A stretch of 64,000 nt of DNA from Cokeromyces recurvatus (Eukaryota; Mucoromycota; Mucoromycetes; Mucorales; Mucoraceae): positions 992,001-1,056,000 of the forward strand of contig NW_026251388.1 of assembly GCF_025118155.1 (NCBI RefSeq). Reading direction: 5' to 3'. Both the position numbers and the translations under genes were made by a program. The notes beneath the pieces were generated by a model. That model was not told the origin of the DNA, searched no databases, and saw only the letters and a program-made list of their open reading frames with translations. The number at the start of each line of letters is the position of its first letter. The first letter of the stretch is position 1. Positions 31,387 through 42,804 of the stretch are shown here, one piece after another.

Positions 31387-32520
31387 TCAAAGAAAGGATT
31401 TTCCAATAGAATTTGATATTTGTTGTGGAATAAGCCAAGAAATAGCATCAAAAGGCATATAGCGTTGACTGTAAGTATGTTGATTAATAGGCTGCTTATG
31501 CGTTTTACGACTATGGCTAGTGCTATTCATATTCCTTTGTGATAAAGCTTGATAAAGAAATGAATTTCCTTCTTTTAATAACGATGGTTTTATTGACGAT
31601 GAATCATGATTTTCTTCATCCAATTCTTTTAACAATTGCTCTAGTGCATTATTTAGTACTATCAACTTGGTTTTCTCATTTCCTCCTTCTTCATTTTTAT
31701 TAAACTGTTTCAATTTAACCAACTCTTCTTCATGTTCTCGATGTAATTTATGGATATAGTTTGTATGAGATGCATTTAATTGGTCTATTTGACAAGTATG
31801 ATTTGTTAATAATTTTTGATGTTTGGCTTGATAGCTCTTAATTGCTTTCTCTTTCTCTTTCTTTAATTGTTCATGTAATTTAGTTTTCTTTTTAAATTCA
31901 TCTTCTCTTCTCTATTGACATCCATAATAATAATAATAATAAAATGGTTACTCTTATCTAAAGAAATAGATACTAAATATGTTCAAAATTGTGTATAGAT
32001 AGAAATACCTCAAATTCATTCTTTAACTTGATAATTTGATTTGTAGGGAAAATGAGCATTTGATTATCATTGCATAGTGAGTCTTCTTTTTTATAATTTA
32101 AAAGTTCCTATACGTATGTAGTAGTTATGATTAAATAAATAAATAAATAAACGGTTTATTTCTTTACCTTTATTTGTTCATTCACCTCAGCAAGCCTTTT
32201 TTCAAGTCTATCTTTCTCTACAAGTTGCTGTTGAAATTCTATTTGAATCTTATCACTTGTTAAAGAGGAAGAGAATAAGGAATGATTGTCTGTAGACTAT
32301 AAATACATATAAATAAATATATATACATATATATACATATATATATATGCGTGTGTGTATAGGAAGCAAATGCTAAATTCATTTATATCTTGTGTACCTT
32401 ACTTTCTCTTGAAAATTCTGTATCTTTCTTTTCAAACAGTATAATAGGAGAGGATGTATGAATTGCTTGAACATTTGTAACACAAGTAGTATTACACTTT
32501 AATATACTTTTGGTGTTCAT
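31387..32520 (-). CDS. Coiled-coil protein of unknown function
   Basis: Four exons on the minus strand: 32398-32520, 32168-32296, 32009-32107 and 31387-31911, giving 291 aa. All joints are phase 0 and GT-AG. The middle of the protein is highly charged and heptad-like: QIEFQQQLVEKDRLEKRLAE, EFKKKTKLHEQLKKEKEKAI, HREHEEELVKLKQF and NALEQLLKELDEEN. This indicates one long or several short coiled coils. The C-terminal 90 residues are Ser/Thr/Gln-rich and not structured by eye. No membrane segment or enzyme motif is seen. Cytoskeletal or septum-associated roles would be usual for such proteins, but I cannot support a specific one. Confidence 0.75.
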
Positions 32521-32865
32521 TATTATATGAGTTTTGTTATTAAATAGCAAACAAAAATAAAAGAAAAAAAAAAGACTTTTAATTATTATTCATTATATAT
32601 AAAATTGATTACTTACACAAATACCAAATGAGGCTATGATAGAATAATAATAACAATAATAATAATAATAATGATATAACAATTCATTGGGGACCCAATC
32701 TCTCTAATTTTATTATTGCTCTTGTTAATGTTTGTCTCTTAACTCAATTTAGTAAGCAATACAATGCTCCAAAAAAAAACAACAAACATAAATAGTTTCT
32801 GTTATTATATATTTTTTAATTACTGCTCCTCAATCGATCAATCACTCACTCACTCACTCACTCAC
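32521..32865. other. Spacer with CTCA microsatellite
   Basis: It contains TAA/ATA microsatellite-like sequence near 32645-32670 and a CTCA tandem array (about 32844-32876) that overlaps the stop codon of the Sel1-repeat gene. No gene is seen. Confidence 0.6.
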
Positions 32866-34941
32866 TCACTCACTCACCGCCTCCTCTTTCCTCACTCTCT
32901 TTTCTCTTTTCTCTCTCTCTCTCTCTTTTTGTTTTGCTTTCAATTCAATAAACTGCATTGCCCCAATATGACCTAGAACTGCTGCTCTTTCAAACCATAT
33001 ATATGAATCTTCTGTACTCTTATTTGGTATAATAATATCTCTTTCGATGTAGATGCCTACTAGGAAAAGGGCCTTTGATAGACTCCAACGATCTTCATGC
33101 TGACATTCAATTGCTTTTCGAGCCCAAAGGTAAGCTTGTTCATCAGACTGAGAGAGTAGAGTTAAAGAAGATCCAGTCAAGTACCAAAAGGATAATGCTA
33201 TTGATGCATCTGAATTTCCTCTTTTTGCAGCCTGTGTATACCAATAGATAGAGAGTGCTTCATCTACTTGAATAAACCCTTCAAGACCTACTTCATATAA
33301 CTCGCCCAACTTGGCTTGGCTAGGGGAATAACCAAGATGAGCTGACTTTTGTAAGAGTTCAACGGCATAGGCTTTATCTTGAATAAGTAAGGTGTCATCA
33401 AGAGAATAATGATCATTAGTGTTATTCGATAATTGAAGCAAAGCTAAAGCATGACTGGCTTGAGCGTGTTGTGAAAGAGGAGTCATTGTTGTTGTTGTTG
33501 TTGTTGCTGTAGCTGTTGTAGCTGCTGCTGCTGCTGCTGCACGTTGTAACCAGGCGATGGATTCTCGCGGATGACGTTGTGTCTCATAAAGGCCACAGAG
33601 TAAAAAGAGACTCAACTTGTACATACTAGCAGGGTGAGCATATTGAGTAGCGGCTTTCCGATAAAATAAGATGGCCCGATGAGGATCCCTGTTGGTGCCT
33701 ATGCCTAATTCATAACATACTCCAGCTCGATAGGTGGACTCTGGATGATGACTTTGCTTGGATGCATAAAGATAAAGTGAAAGGGCCCTTTCGTGATCTA
33801 AAGGTAATCCAAGACGACCTGTTCCGTAATAATTAGCAAGTAAGAATTGTGCATCACCACTATCTGAGCCATAATGACCATTTCTTGCTAATCGTTTTAA
33901 AATCCTTTGCGCCTCTAACGTCAGAATCTCTTCTAATACAGGAATTTGTTCATCGTCATTACTACTTTTTTTACGACGATTACCTTGAAAGAAGTGCGAG
34001 TTAGTAGTAGTAGCAGTAGTAGTAGTAGTAGTAGAAGAAGAAGAAGAAGAATAAAGAGGATAATGTGTACTATTGAATAGCATGGATAATGAAGAAGAAG
34101 CGGAAGAAGAAGGGAAAGCACCACCGCCCCTTTGAGGTGGATGACTACTAAAGTTGGATGATGCAGTCTCAATCATATTTCTACACAAATTGAATCGATT
34201 TTGGTTTGAAGTCGTCTTTTTTAATTTTTTTCGAAATTCATGTATTTCATCGATGGAGGTGGGGACTGGCCATGGTTCTTCCTGGATCTGGATTTCATTC
34301 TTATTATAGGGTGTCGAAGAGTCATGTTTGTTAACAAGCCTTGTAAGTGCAGTTAAAGAGGCAGAACGATACTTCATCCAACTACCTTCTCTTTTCGATA
34401 ACAGAGGATGTTTTCTTCCTCTTTTGTTATGAGGTATATCATCTTTATGGGCTTGTGCATGTTTTTTTACTAGATGAATTGTATTATTTTTAGAAGGCGA
34501 AAGACTAGGCATACTTTGATGTCCCCATGGTTGAATAGAATGTGAGATATGTGTTGAATAGGAATCATCAAGATTTTGAATACTCATACTCGAAGGCTGT
34601 GAGAAAGTAACAGTAGAAATAGACTCTCGTTCATCATGAGTCAAATTACTGGGTTTATCTTTATGTTTGGCCATTAAGAAAAGAGTAGTTGCCTTTTCTG
34701 GAGGAATTGCAATAGACATCAATGATATGGAATGACTGTCTTCTTTTTCCTTTTGTTGGTGTACGGATGAATACATTGGTTGTTTATCGTTCTTCATCCA
34801 TTCTTTTTCATTTGGAAAGAAGGTGGTGATGTCACGATTTTCTTCAAACTGTAAAATTTTCTGAAGAATGGAGGGTAAAGGTTTAGTAGGAATATCCATC
34901 GGATATTTGGAATTTATCAGCAAGTTATTTTTATTTCGCAT
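32866..34941 (-). CDS. Sel1-repeat protein, Skt5/Chs4-type chitin synthase activator
   Basis: Intronless, 691 aa. The N-terminal 340 residues are Ser/Thr/Lys-rich and mostly disordered. From about residue 350 Sel1-like repeats follow: GDAQFLLANYYGTGRLGLPL, YRAGVCYELGIGTNRDPHRA, YKLSLFLLCGLYETQRHP, AVELLQKSAHLGYSPSQAKL, IYWYTQAAKRGNSDASIALS, YLWARKAIECQH and SYIWFERAAVLGHIGAMQFI. The order and wording of the repeats match Skt5/Chs4, which recruits and activates chitin synthase III at the bud neck or hyphal septum. One repeat is split by an Ala/Thr homopolymer run of about 25 residues. The C-terminus (KREKRVRKEEAVSE) lacks the CAAX box of yeast Chs4, so membrane attachment would differ. The ATG at 34941 is the first in frame; a second Met lies at residue 15. 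Confidence 0.85.
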   Translation of the reverse strand: MRNKNNLLINSKYPMDIPTKPLPSILQKILQFEENRDITTFFPNEKEWMKNDKQPMYSSVHQQKEKEDSHSISLMSIAIPPEKATTLFLMAKHKDKPSNLTHDERESISTVTFSQPSSMSIQNLDDSYSTHISHSIQPWGHQSMPSLSPSKNNTIHLVKKHAQAHKDDIPHNKRGRKHPLLSKREGSWMKYRSASLTALTRLVNKHDSSTPYNKNEIQIQEEPWPVPTSIDEIHEFRKKLKKTTSNQNRFNLCRNMIETASSNFSSHPPQRGGGAFPSSSASSSLSMLFNSTHYPLYSSSSSSTTTTTTATTTNSHFFQGNRRKKSSNDDEQIPVLEEILTLEAQRILKRLARNGHYGSDSGDAQFLLANYYGTGRLGLPLDHERALSLYLYASKQSHHPESTYRAGVCYELGIGTNRDPHRAILFYRKAATQYAHPASMYKLSLFLLCGLYETQRHPRESIAWLQRAAAAAAATTATATTTTTTMTPLSQHAQASHALALLQLSNNTNDHYSLDDTLLIQDKAYAVELLQKSAHLGYSPSQAKLGELYEVGLEGFIQVDEALSIYWYTQAAKRGNSDASIALSFWYLTGSSLTLLSQSDEQAYLWARKAIECQHEDRWSLSKALFLVGIYIERDIIIPNKSTEDSYIWFERAAVLGHIGAMQFIELKAKQKEREREKREKRVRKEEAVSE

Positions 34942-36516
34942 ATAGTAAATCCATCTATCAAATAATAATATATATATATGTGTATATAATAAAAGAAGAA
35001 GAAGAAGAAGAAAAAGAAAAAAAGGGGGTGTGTGTGGAAAAAAGACTTAATATTTACATATTACATCTTTATATATAAATATGTTATTGTATTTAATGGT
35101 TGATTTTTAAAATTCCATAATAAAGTATAATAGTTTCTTTCTTTCTTCAGCTATAAAAAAAAATAAAAAATTACGTAAAAAATAAAAAATAAATATTTTT
35201 TTCCATAGTTTATCTCATTGCACATGATGATGACGAAATACGATCTGATAATTATTTTATTTATGTCTGACGATGAATATAGTTTGTGTGTATTGTGGAG
35301 GGGAAAAATGTTTAAATCCATATTGAATCTAGAGTACGTCCTGGAATGATTCACAGCCTTTTTTTTTTTTTTCTGTCAGCAACTAATAAATTATGATAAC
35401 TATTTAATTTAGCACCTCGAATATTTTTTTTTTCCTGATTTGTCACATTCAAAGTAAGATAGATACGATACATCTTTACTTGAATATTAAATAATCGACA
35501 CAAGGATTCTTTTAATATAGTATTTAACCATGTTACGCTTAGAATGAACAATAATACCTTGCTTCTACAATCTTTGAGTGCAGCTTTCTCATTGATACCA
35601 CGCTCACGTGCTACTTTTGAAAGTTCTTTTTCAAGTAAAGCGCATATTGATTGAAATTATAATCTGTGCTAATAGTTTCTTGATACCTTTTCTTGTTGTG
35701 CTGATAATTGCTATCAAAAGCAATGTCCATAGGATTAAATGCTTTTTATTTTATTTTATTTTATTTTATTTTATTTTTTTTCATTGTTTACTTTATTTTA
35801 TCTTTATTAAAACTAACAAAGTAAATGGTTATAGTTTATTATTATTAGATCGAGAGCAACTGAAATAGATAAAGAGACTGCCAAACAGCCTTTCATGGTT
35901 ATGCTGTACTAAGAATAACGGAAATGAACGGAGACTTAAAAATTTCGATTAATCATTTAAACGTATTATTTTCTACACTACTCAATTCATGTTTGACAAA
36001 AGATGCGATTATATTAAATAATTTAAAGGTCGAGAAAGAAGTACACATCATTATGTCCTCTATTTTAACATGGTTCGAGTTTTTTTTTTTTTTTACTACT
36101 AATAATAAGCAATGCAATAAAAGAGATGCATGAATTGTATCAGTGATAACTTTTTTTTTAATAGATTTGAAGTATATCTGTTAATAATACAAAATATGAC
36201 ACGGCTGTGTTCACAGGAAATTCATCATATTCCATGTGAACACTTTCCGAGGACTTCCTTTACCCCACATTAAATGGAGTCAATCTAATTGGCGGGTCTT
36301 TTGTTTAACTTGAGTCGGAGTTATATTATTTGGTGTGTGAAGCGATCAAGAAAGCAACGAAAAAAAAAACAATGTGATATCCAGATAGCATATGAAAATT
36401 ATTTAAATATATACTTTTTTTTTTTTTTTTTACTCGGTATTTTATTTTCCTCTTTCTTTATCTTTTCTTTTCCTTTTTACTTTTACTTTTACTTTTCCTT
36501 TTTCATTTCTATTAAT
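34942..36516. other. Intergenic region with one broken open frame
   Basis: AT-rich, with microsatellites (AAG near 34990; TTTTA near 35745-35780) and T/A runs. It contains the frameshifted fragment at 35351-35730. A CT-rich block just before 36517 is the likely SFC1 leader. Confidence 0.4.
35351..35730 (-). pseudogene. Frameshifted open frame, unknown
   Basis: Minus-strand ATG at 35730 opens MDIAFDSNYQHNKKRYQETI and ends at a stop after about 40 codons. A shift of one base near 35650 gives a second frame that stays open for about 100 codons to 35351 and includes EKELSKVARERGINEKAAL and GAKLNSYHNLLVADRK. No intron restores the frame. It looks like a once-coding sequence with one indel, or a short gene carrying an assembly error. 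No family is recognised. Confidence 0.35.
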
Positions 36517-36997
36517 ATGAGCAAAACCGGCGATAATAAGCAAAGAACTCCTCTTCTCACACATCTTGTTGCAGGTGGTGCTGCTGGTTTCATGGAAGCA
36601 TGTACTTGTCATCCCCTTGATACAATTAAAGTTAGAATGCAATTAGCTAAAAATGCTGCTAAAAATGCTAATGTACGTAGAGGAAGGAGAAGAAAAAGAA
36701 CTTTATTTAATAAATAAATCAAGAATTAAACTCTCTTTTTGTTTTTTTCGAATAGGGCAAACCGCTTGGTTTCCTTGGCGTAGGTGCAAAAATAATTAAA
36801 ACCGAATCATTTTGGGCTTTATATAAGGGTCTTGGTGCTGTTGTTTCCGGTATTGTACCTAAAATGGCTATTCGGTTTAGTTCTTTTGAATTATATAAAC
36901 AATGGATGGCTGATAGTGATGGGAAAGTCAGTACGACTGCCGTTTTTGTTGGTAAGTTGATTTTTTATTTTGATTTTCTAGTAAATGAGAAAAAAGA

Positions 36998-37053
<56 letters not shown>

Positions 37054-37931
37054 AATACGGGAGGGAAATTAATAAAAAAATATATATATCTATATGATAG
37101 CTGGTCTTGCTGCTGGTACTACCGAAGCCATCTTAGTCGTTTCACCAATGGATCTTATTAAAATTCGTCTTCAGGTATATATAAAAGAAAGAAAAAAAGG
37201 CAATTCAAATTTAATTGATTGAATTCATGATGTAGGCTCAAAGACACTCTATGGCTGATCCTATGGATATTCCTAAATATCGTAATGCACCTCATGCTGC
37301 TTATACAATTGTTCGTGAAGAAGGTATTCGTGCGTTGTATAAGGGTGTCACATTAACTGCTTTAAGACAAGGTTTGTTTGTTTGCACGCTAATTTGATTT
37401 ACATGATTTTCCTTCTGCTCCCCCCCTAATTCTATTTCCTATATACATCTATTTTTAGCTACTAATCAAGCTGCTAATTTCACTGCTTATCAAGAATTTA
37501 AGAAATGGGCCAAGTTTTATCAAAACTTAGATGAACTTCCTTCCTATCAACATTTAATTCTTGGTGGTGTCTCTGGTGCAATGGGTATGTCTCTTTTTTT
37601 TTTCTTCTTCCTGATAATATATAATTTTATTAATCACTATAAATTAGGTCCTCTTTCTAATGCACCTATTGATACAATTAAAACACGTATTCAGAAATCA
37701 AGTGCTACTGGATCTGGATGGGAACGGTTTAAGATCGTTACATCCGAGATCATGACAAAGGAAGGCCCCAGAGCTTTCTATAAGGGATTGACACCTAGAT
37801 TATTAAGAGTTGCTCCTGGTCAAGCTGTTACATTCATGGTTTATGAAAAGGTAAAATCGTGGCTTGATAGGTTTCAAGAGAAGGTGAATGAAGGTGAAGT
37901 TACAACACTTGCATCTACTGCAAAAAAATAG
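36517..37931 (+). CDS. SFC1: Mitochondrial succinate/fumarate carrier Sfc1/Acr1
   Basis: Six exons: 36517-36672, 36756-36951, 37101-37174, 37236-37371, 37459-37584 and 37648-37931, giving 323 aa. It is a mitochondrial carrier with three repeats, each with the PxDxxKxR signature: HPLDTIKVRMQLA, SPMDLIKIRLQ and APIDTIKTRIQK. The wording GAVVSGIVPKMAIRFSSFEL, AILVVSPMDLIKIRLQAQ and PRLLRVAPGQAVTFMVYEKV closely follows yeast Sfc1, which exchanges cytosolic succinate for fumarate and is needed on acetate and ethanol. Intron 2 (36952-37100) contains an uninterrupted run of 49 A. The ATG at 36517 is the one that begins a normal carrier N-terminus. Confidence 0.95.
37004..37052 (+). repeat. A49 homopolymer inside SFC1 intron 2
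   Basis: Forty-nine consecutive A on the sense strand of the intron, between donor GTAAGT and acceptor GATAG. Confidence 0.9.
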
Positions 37932-38868
37932 GGATACATCTAATATGTCATAACCCAAACTTCTTTGGTGATAAACAAAAAAAAAAAAAAATTCTCTTTT
38001 CTAATTTATCTATTTTTCTCCTTTTTTATTTTATTTTATTTTATTTTTTTAACAGCTATTTGTAATACTACCAGCAAACACACTCTTTTACATTAAAAAA
38101 AAAACAAAACAACTTTCACTATTTAGATATTATAAATACATACATACATACATAAGTTACACACATAAATAAATGTATAAAAGTAAAAGAAAATATTAAC
38201 CAACATCTTTGGGTATTTAACTTTTAATTGTGAGTTATTCTTTTTTTTTTTTGTATACTGATCAAAGGAGTATCAAGTGTATGAATTTGAGTAACAAAAA
38301 TCCAAGAGAATATTTATCAAGGGAAAGAACTGGAGAGAAGACAGATAGAGTATGGGCCAAGTTCATAGAGCAATGATGTCAAATAGTTTTATACGATAGG
38401 TAATATCAATGTGCAAGGGAGAAGAATCTAGATGAGCAACAAACAATGACCCGTCAAAATTTATTATATCTATTAGTTACCTTATTGAATCCATGTAGAA
38501 TTCATATTCAAGCATAGTAACTAGATAATGATATAATATTTTCTCTTTCTCAAAGCTTTGGGATTCAAGTATGCTTCACAATATTCGTTACTTTTTATGA
38601 TTTTTATTTCACTTTTGGACTATATTCCTTCAAATAAGGTCATCGCTCAGACATTAGATATTCTTCTTGACGTACGTACAAAAAAAAAAAAAAAAAATTA
38701 CTTTCAGGAACGAAAAAAAAACAAAACAAAACAAAAAAAATACGTTTATACCCTCTCTCCTCATTATACGCTTTTCTCAATATAGAAATTTTCTCAATTT
38801 GTCAATAAAAATTTTCTTATTTATTTATTTATTTTTTTTTTTATCTTTCAGATCTACTTGAAATAAAA
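37932..38868. other. Intergenic region SFC1 / TAN1
   Basis: AT-rich, with TTTTA and CATA microsatellites (near 38024 and 38142) and several A- and T-runs. No gene is seen. Confidence 0.4.
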
Positions 38869-40081
38869 ATGTCTAAACGTGCAATTCAAAATGGAGGAAA
38901 TAAAAAAAAGAAACAAAAAATCTACCATTGTTCTAAAGTACATTTATAGAAAAAAAAATACTTGGTATTAGATTTGGCGAATTGATTGCTATTTTTTTTT
39001 AATTCACTCAGGAAAATCAAAACAATGGAAGTAATAAAAATAAATTAAACATTACACCTGAAATGAAAGGTGTTCTTGTCATGTGTACTCGTAGTAAAGA
39101 AGCTCGTGCAGTTAAAGAGGCTTTAGATATTTTATCAAGAGTAAAAAAATAAAAATAAAAATAAAATAAAATAAAAATGCTTACTTTTTTTTTTATAATA
39201 ATATATAGTATGCAGATAAATTGTATCCAGCAGATTCTGAGGAAGTCATAAGTGATGATGATTTAGAAGCGTCTATTGCTAAAGAAGTAGCTTCCTTGAA
39301 GCAATCAAGCGAGAAAAAAAAGTTAGCTAATATTACTACAGGCATTGATTGTGGTAATATTGCAACGTTCTTTTTTAATTTTTTTGATCTATCTTTAATA
39401 TTGACTCCCTCTTTCTCTCTTTTTTTTTAAAAAAAAAGTTGCATTTATTAGAGTAAATCCACCAATAGAGCCAGTTAAATTGGTCCATACGATGCTGTCA
39501 GATTTAAAAGAAAAACAAGAAAAGACGACGAGATTTATTTCTAGATATTTACCTGTAGAAAAGGTTTGTCATGCTAACCTGCCTGATATTGAATTGGCTG
39601 CAAAATCGATTTTTAAACCTCATTTTGATCAAAGGGACGATGAAGGCAAACTTATTTCTAAAAAGGCAAGTCTTTTATACATCCTATATTGTAAAAAAAA
39701 AAAAAAAAGGAAACATTGACAAGAATATATATAGTTTGCCGTTGTTTGCAGAGTGCGTAATTGTTCAAAGTTAGATCGTATGAGCGTTATTACTACATTA
39801 GCTTCTGCTGTAGGTGCTGGTCATAAGGTAGATTTACAAGAACCAGAATTGACGATTATTGCTGAAATATGTCAAGTAAGTGAAAAATGAAATAAATATT
39901 AACTTTGAAAATTTGTTACTCATAATTACATAATTAGACTATTTGTATGCTATCTGTTGTAAAGGACTTTAATGAATTAAAGAAATACAATATCGAAAGT
40001 ATCTTAGGGATCAATCAAAGTAATAGTCATGAACCAAAAAAAGAAAATGACAAGGCTGAAGTTGAGGCTGAAGCTGACTAA
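38869..40081 (+). CDS. TAN1: THUMP-domain tRNA acetyltransferase adaptor Tan1
   Basis: Six exons: 38869-38937, 39012-39140, 39209-39353, 39439-39665, 39735-39875 and 39938-40081, giving 284 aa. Tan1/THUMPD1 binds tRNA and with Kre33/NAT10 makes N4-acetylcytidine at position 12 of tRNA-Ser and tRNA-Leu. Seen: an N-terminal basic stretch, KGVLVMCTRSKEARAVKEAL, the acidic linker DSEEVISDDD, VAFIRVNPPIEP, TTRFISRYLPVEKVCHA, then the THUMP core FAVVCRVRNCSKLDRM, GAGHKVDLQEPELTIIAEIC and MLSVVKDFNELKKYNIE. The intron after 39665 begins GCAAGT, so it is a GC-AG intron; no GT donor preserves the frame. The C-terminus is Glu/Ala-rich. Confidence 0.92.
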
Positions 40082-40313
40082 ATAAATAAATAAATAATAA
40101 ATAGTACATAATAAAAAAAAAATAAAAATAAAAAAAAGGGGGTAAAATGCATTGGAAATTCATTTTAGGTACTTTCAGGGATCATTATTACCAAATAGAT
40201 TTCTGTTTGGTTCCTTAAAGACAAAGAAGATCCTTTTTGTACAGGAAATTGTTTCTTTTATAAATCAAGATTCATATTCTTTTTTTTTTTTTTCCTTTAC
40301 TTTCTTCTCAGTT

Positions 40314-41742
40314 ATGAGTAATTCAGAAAGAAATGATTATGGATCGATAAATATACAAGTACCCACTTTTGTGCCATTACCAATAGAAACTATTTTAATA
40401 CCTCCTCCTTCTTCATCTTCTTTTGTTACTGTTACTACTACTACTATTAATCCTCCAGTATGTTTTAATTTTATTAGAAATTATATATAACAAAATAATG
40501 ATTTCTTTTTTTTTTCTTTCTTTCTTTAAAGATAACAACTACTACTACTGAGGGTAACGATCCTTCTTCTTCTACTAATATTATTACTACTACGACTACA
40601 AATGGTAGGCAGAGTACCATTACTACTACTATTAATACTAATACTATTACTACTACTACTACTATTATTATTATTACTACTGCTACTACTAGTAGTAGTA
40701 GTAGCTCAATGATAATTACGCCTACTAAGCATAGTAGTAGTAAAAGTAAAAGTAAAAGTAAAAATAAATAATAATAATAATGACTTTTTATTAATCTCTG
40801 ATATAAACTTCTTCTACCATAGAGCCTATTTCTACTACGTCAACTAGCTATACTACACCCCCTCCAGATAGGACTACGAATGGTCCTACATCAATTGTAA
40901 GGACTACACCCATTGTTCGAAATCCTAGTAGTCGGACTACTACTACTACTACTACCACCCTACCATCATCCTCTATCACAAGGACTAAGAATATCATTAC
41001 ATCGACTCCCGTTCCTATAGTAACCGTTACATCCTCAGGAACATTTATTTATACATATACTTCAACATCCTATCGCAGTTATGAAACTGAAATTATTACA
41101 ACAGATCCAATAGATGATAACAACAACAAAAATGAAGGTGCCATTGTAGGCGGTGCTGTAGGAGGTGTAACATTTATTGTTCTTATAGGTTTTATTGTGG
41201 TTGTACTAACTAAGCGTCGTCGTAAGACAAGTAAACACAACACTAGTAACACAGCATCAATGGACGACGATGAAGGACTAGACCAAAATGCTTTTATTAT
41301 GGATTATAATAATAATACAGCAAATCATCATCCATATAGCAGTCACTCTCATACCTTTGTTTCCAACACGAATGGATCGATGAGCACCAATAGTGTCATC
41401 GCCCATAAAGCAAAGCCTAGACCGTTTATTCAGGCTTATAATCCTAGTACAGATGAACATTATGATGATATATCAGCACATCATCATCAACAACAACAAC
41501 AACAAGAGTCTTATTATAATAATAATAATAATACAGGTTATTCATATGATGTTTATTATCAGCAACAAGAACCTATGATACACATTTCAAATTCTACAAA
41601 TAGCATGGGTCGAAATGTGCCAGATGAAAATGATTATCATAAATATGAAAGAACCCTTAATAGGAAGATTTCAAGACATGTGCCTGATGAAGTGACTAAG
41701 CAGTCTACTACATCTAATAATAATTTAATTTATCATAAATAA
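40314..41742 (+). CDS. Ser/Thr-rich single-pass membrane protein, Mid2/Skg6-like layout
   Basis: Three exons are proposed: 40314-40457, 40532-about 40745 and 40823-41742, giving about 425 aa. A donor at 40605 is also in phase and would give about 378 aa. A Thr/Ser-rich outer part is followed by one membrane helix (AIVGGAVGGVTFIVLIGFIV) with Gly zipper, a basic stop-transfer (TKRRRKTSKH) and a His/Gln/Asn-rich tail of about 170 residues. This is the layout of fungal cell-wall sensors and Skg6/Axl2-type proteins. No signal peptide is visible: the N-terminus is MSNSERNDYGSINIQVPTFV. The function is inferred from layout only. Confidence 0.7.
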
Positions 41743-41767
41743 AGGCTCTTGGTCATTTTATTTCTAT

Positions 41768-42697
41768 TTATAATTGCTGAGCTCGCCAATCATCCTCATC
41801 GTCACTATCTTCTTCTTCATCTTCATCCATAAAAATAGATGCTTCTCTTTCTGTAAATTTATTACTTTTCTTTAGAATTTCCCTCACACTTGATTTAAGT
41901 TCTACTCGTATATCATCCTCACTGTCTTGTCTTAATGACTGTCGTTGATCTTCTATTACAGCCTTTCCCTCTTGACGACGCATTTGTTTTAATTTTTCAA
42001 CCCTTGAATCAAATAGAGCTTGTTCCCTAACCATTAAATCTAAATGACGTTCCTTCCAAAGAAGTTCATCATCTTCATCTTGTACTTCTCTTGATTCCTT
42101 TGTAACTTCAATCATGTCTTGATTAAATAAAGCCATTTCTTTATCTAATTCTTCCTTGATTTTTTCTGTATCTTGAACCTCAGTATCTGCTTCTGGATTA
42201 TCAAAGAATCCGACCGGAAGTCCATTTGGATTATAGACTGTTGCTTGTTCTTGTTCTTCTTCTTCTTCTTCTTGTGGTTGTTGTTCTTGTGTATTATCAA
42301 AAAAGTCAGATGGTAAAGCCATTTCTTCGTCTTCGATAGCGTCTTCATTTACCTCTAGGTCCTCTTCTTCCATCCTCAATCGTTTGTTACTACTGTCATG
42401 ATTAGCTGATGATGATGATGAAGGTGGTGGTGGTGGTGGTGATGGTGAAGCAGGTCGTTTTAATTGTTGTTTTTGTTTGAGAGCTTTTAATTTTTGAATG
42501 TTTTCACGATGATGTAAAGAACCCAAATGGGCTTGCCAAACAATGGTTTCTGATTTTACAGGTGCATTACATACAATACAAATAAGTCGTCCAGTTTCAT
42601 CATATTTAGCAAAAGGATGTGTTACTTTGGACAATTTATTTCTTTCAGCTTGTTGTTTTTTTAACAGTCGACGTACATCAGTCTTGGGTGACGACAT
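41768..42697 (-). CDS. ZNF830/CCDC16-like C2H2 splicing factor
   Basis: Intronless, 309 aa. The N-terminus MSSPKTDVRRLLKKQQAER leads to a single matrin/U1-type C2H2 finger, CIVCNAPVKSETIVWQAHLG with the His pair in HLGSLHH. Low-complexity Pro/Ser and Glu runs follow, then LPSDFFDN and LPVGFFDN repeats, a coiled coil (KIKEELDKEMALFNQDMIEV) and an acidic C-terminus. The finger plus two DFFD/GFFD blocks plus C-terminal coiled coil is the plan of ZNF830, a spliceosome-associated protein. It is convergent with the Ser/Thr-rich membrane protein gene, with only 25 bp between stops. Confidence 0.85.
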   Translation of the reverse strand: MSSPKTDVRRLLKKQQAERNKLSKVTHPFAKYDETGRLICIVCNAPVKSETIVWQAHLGSLHHRENIQKLKALKQKQQLKRPASPSPPPPPPSSSSSANHDSSNKRLRMEEEDLEVNEDAIEDEEMALPSDFFDNTQEQQPQEEEEEEQEQATVYNPNGLPVGFFDNPEADTEVQDTEKIKEELDKEMALFNQDMIEVTKESREVQDEDDELLWKERHLDLMVREQALFDSRVEKLKQMRRQEGKAVIEDQRQSLRQDSEDDIRVELKSSVREILKKSNKFTEREASIFMDEDEEEDSDDEDDWRAQQL

Positions 42698-42740
42698 GTT
42701 AAATTAGCAATCAATATGTAAAAGAGAAAGAGTGAAAGAC

Positions 42741-42742
<2 letters not shown>

Positions 42743-42800
<58 letters not shown>
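42743..42800 (+). repeat. T58 homopolymer
   Basis: Uninterrupted T run of 58, about 45 bp upstream of the ZNF830-like start codon, so it reads as poly(A) on that gene's sense strand. Confidence 0.9.

Positions 42801-42804
<4 letters not shown>

Noticed and set aside
32844..32876. CTCA tandem array considered as a CRISPR-like or telomeric repeat
   Set aside because: It is a simple 4-bp microsatellite with no spacers and no telomere unit.
36289..36516. Upstream extension of the SFC1 reading frame
   Set aside because: The extension is a Phe/Ser run from the pyrimidine-rich leader; the ATG at 36517 gives a normal carrier N-terminus.
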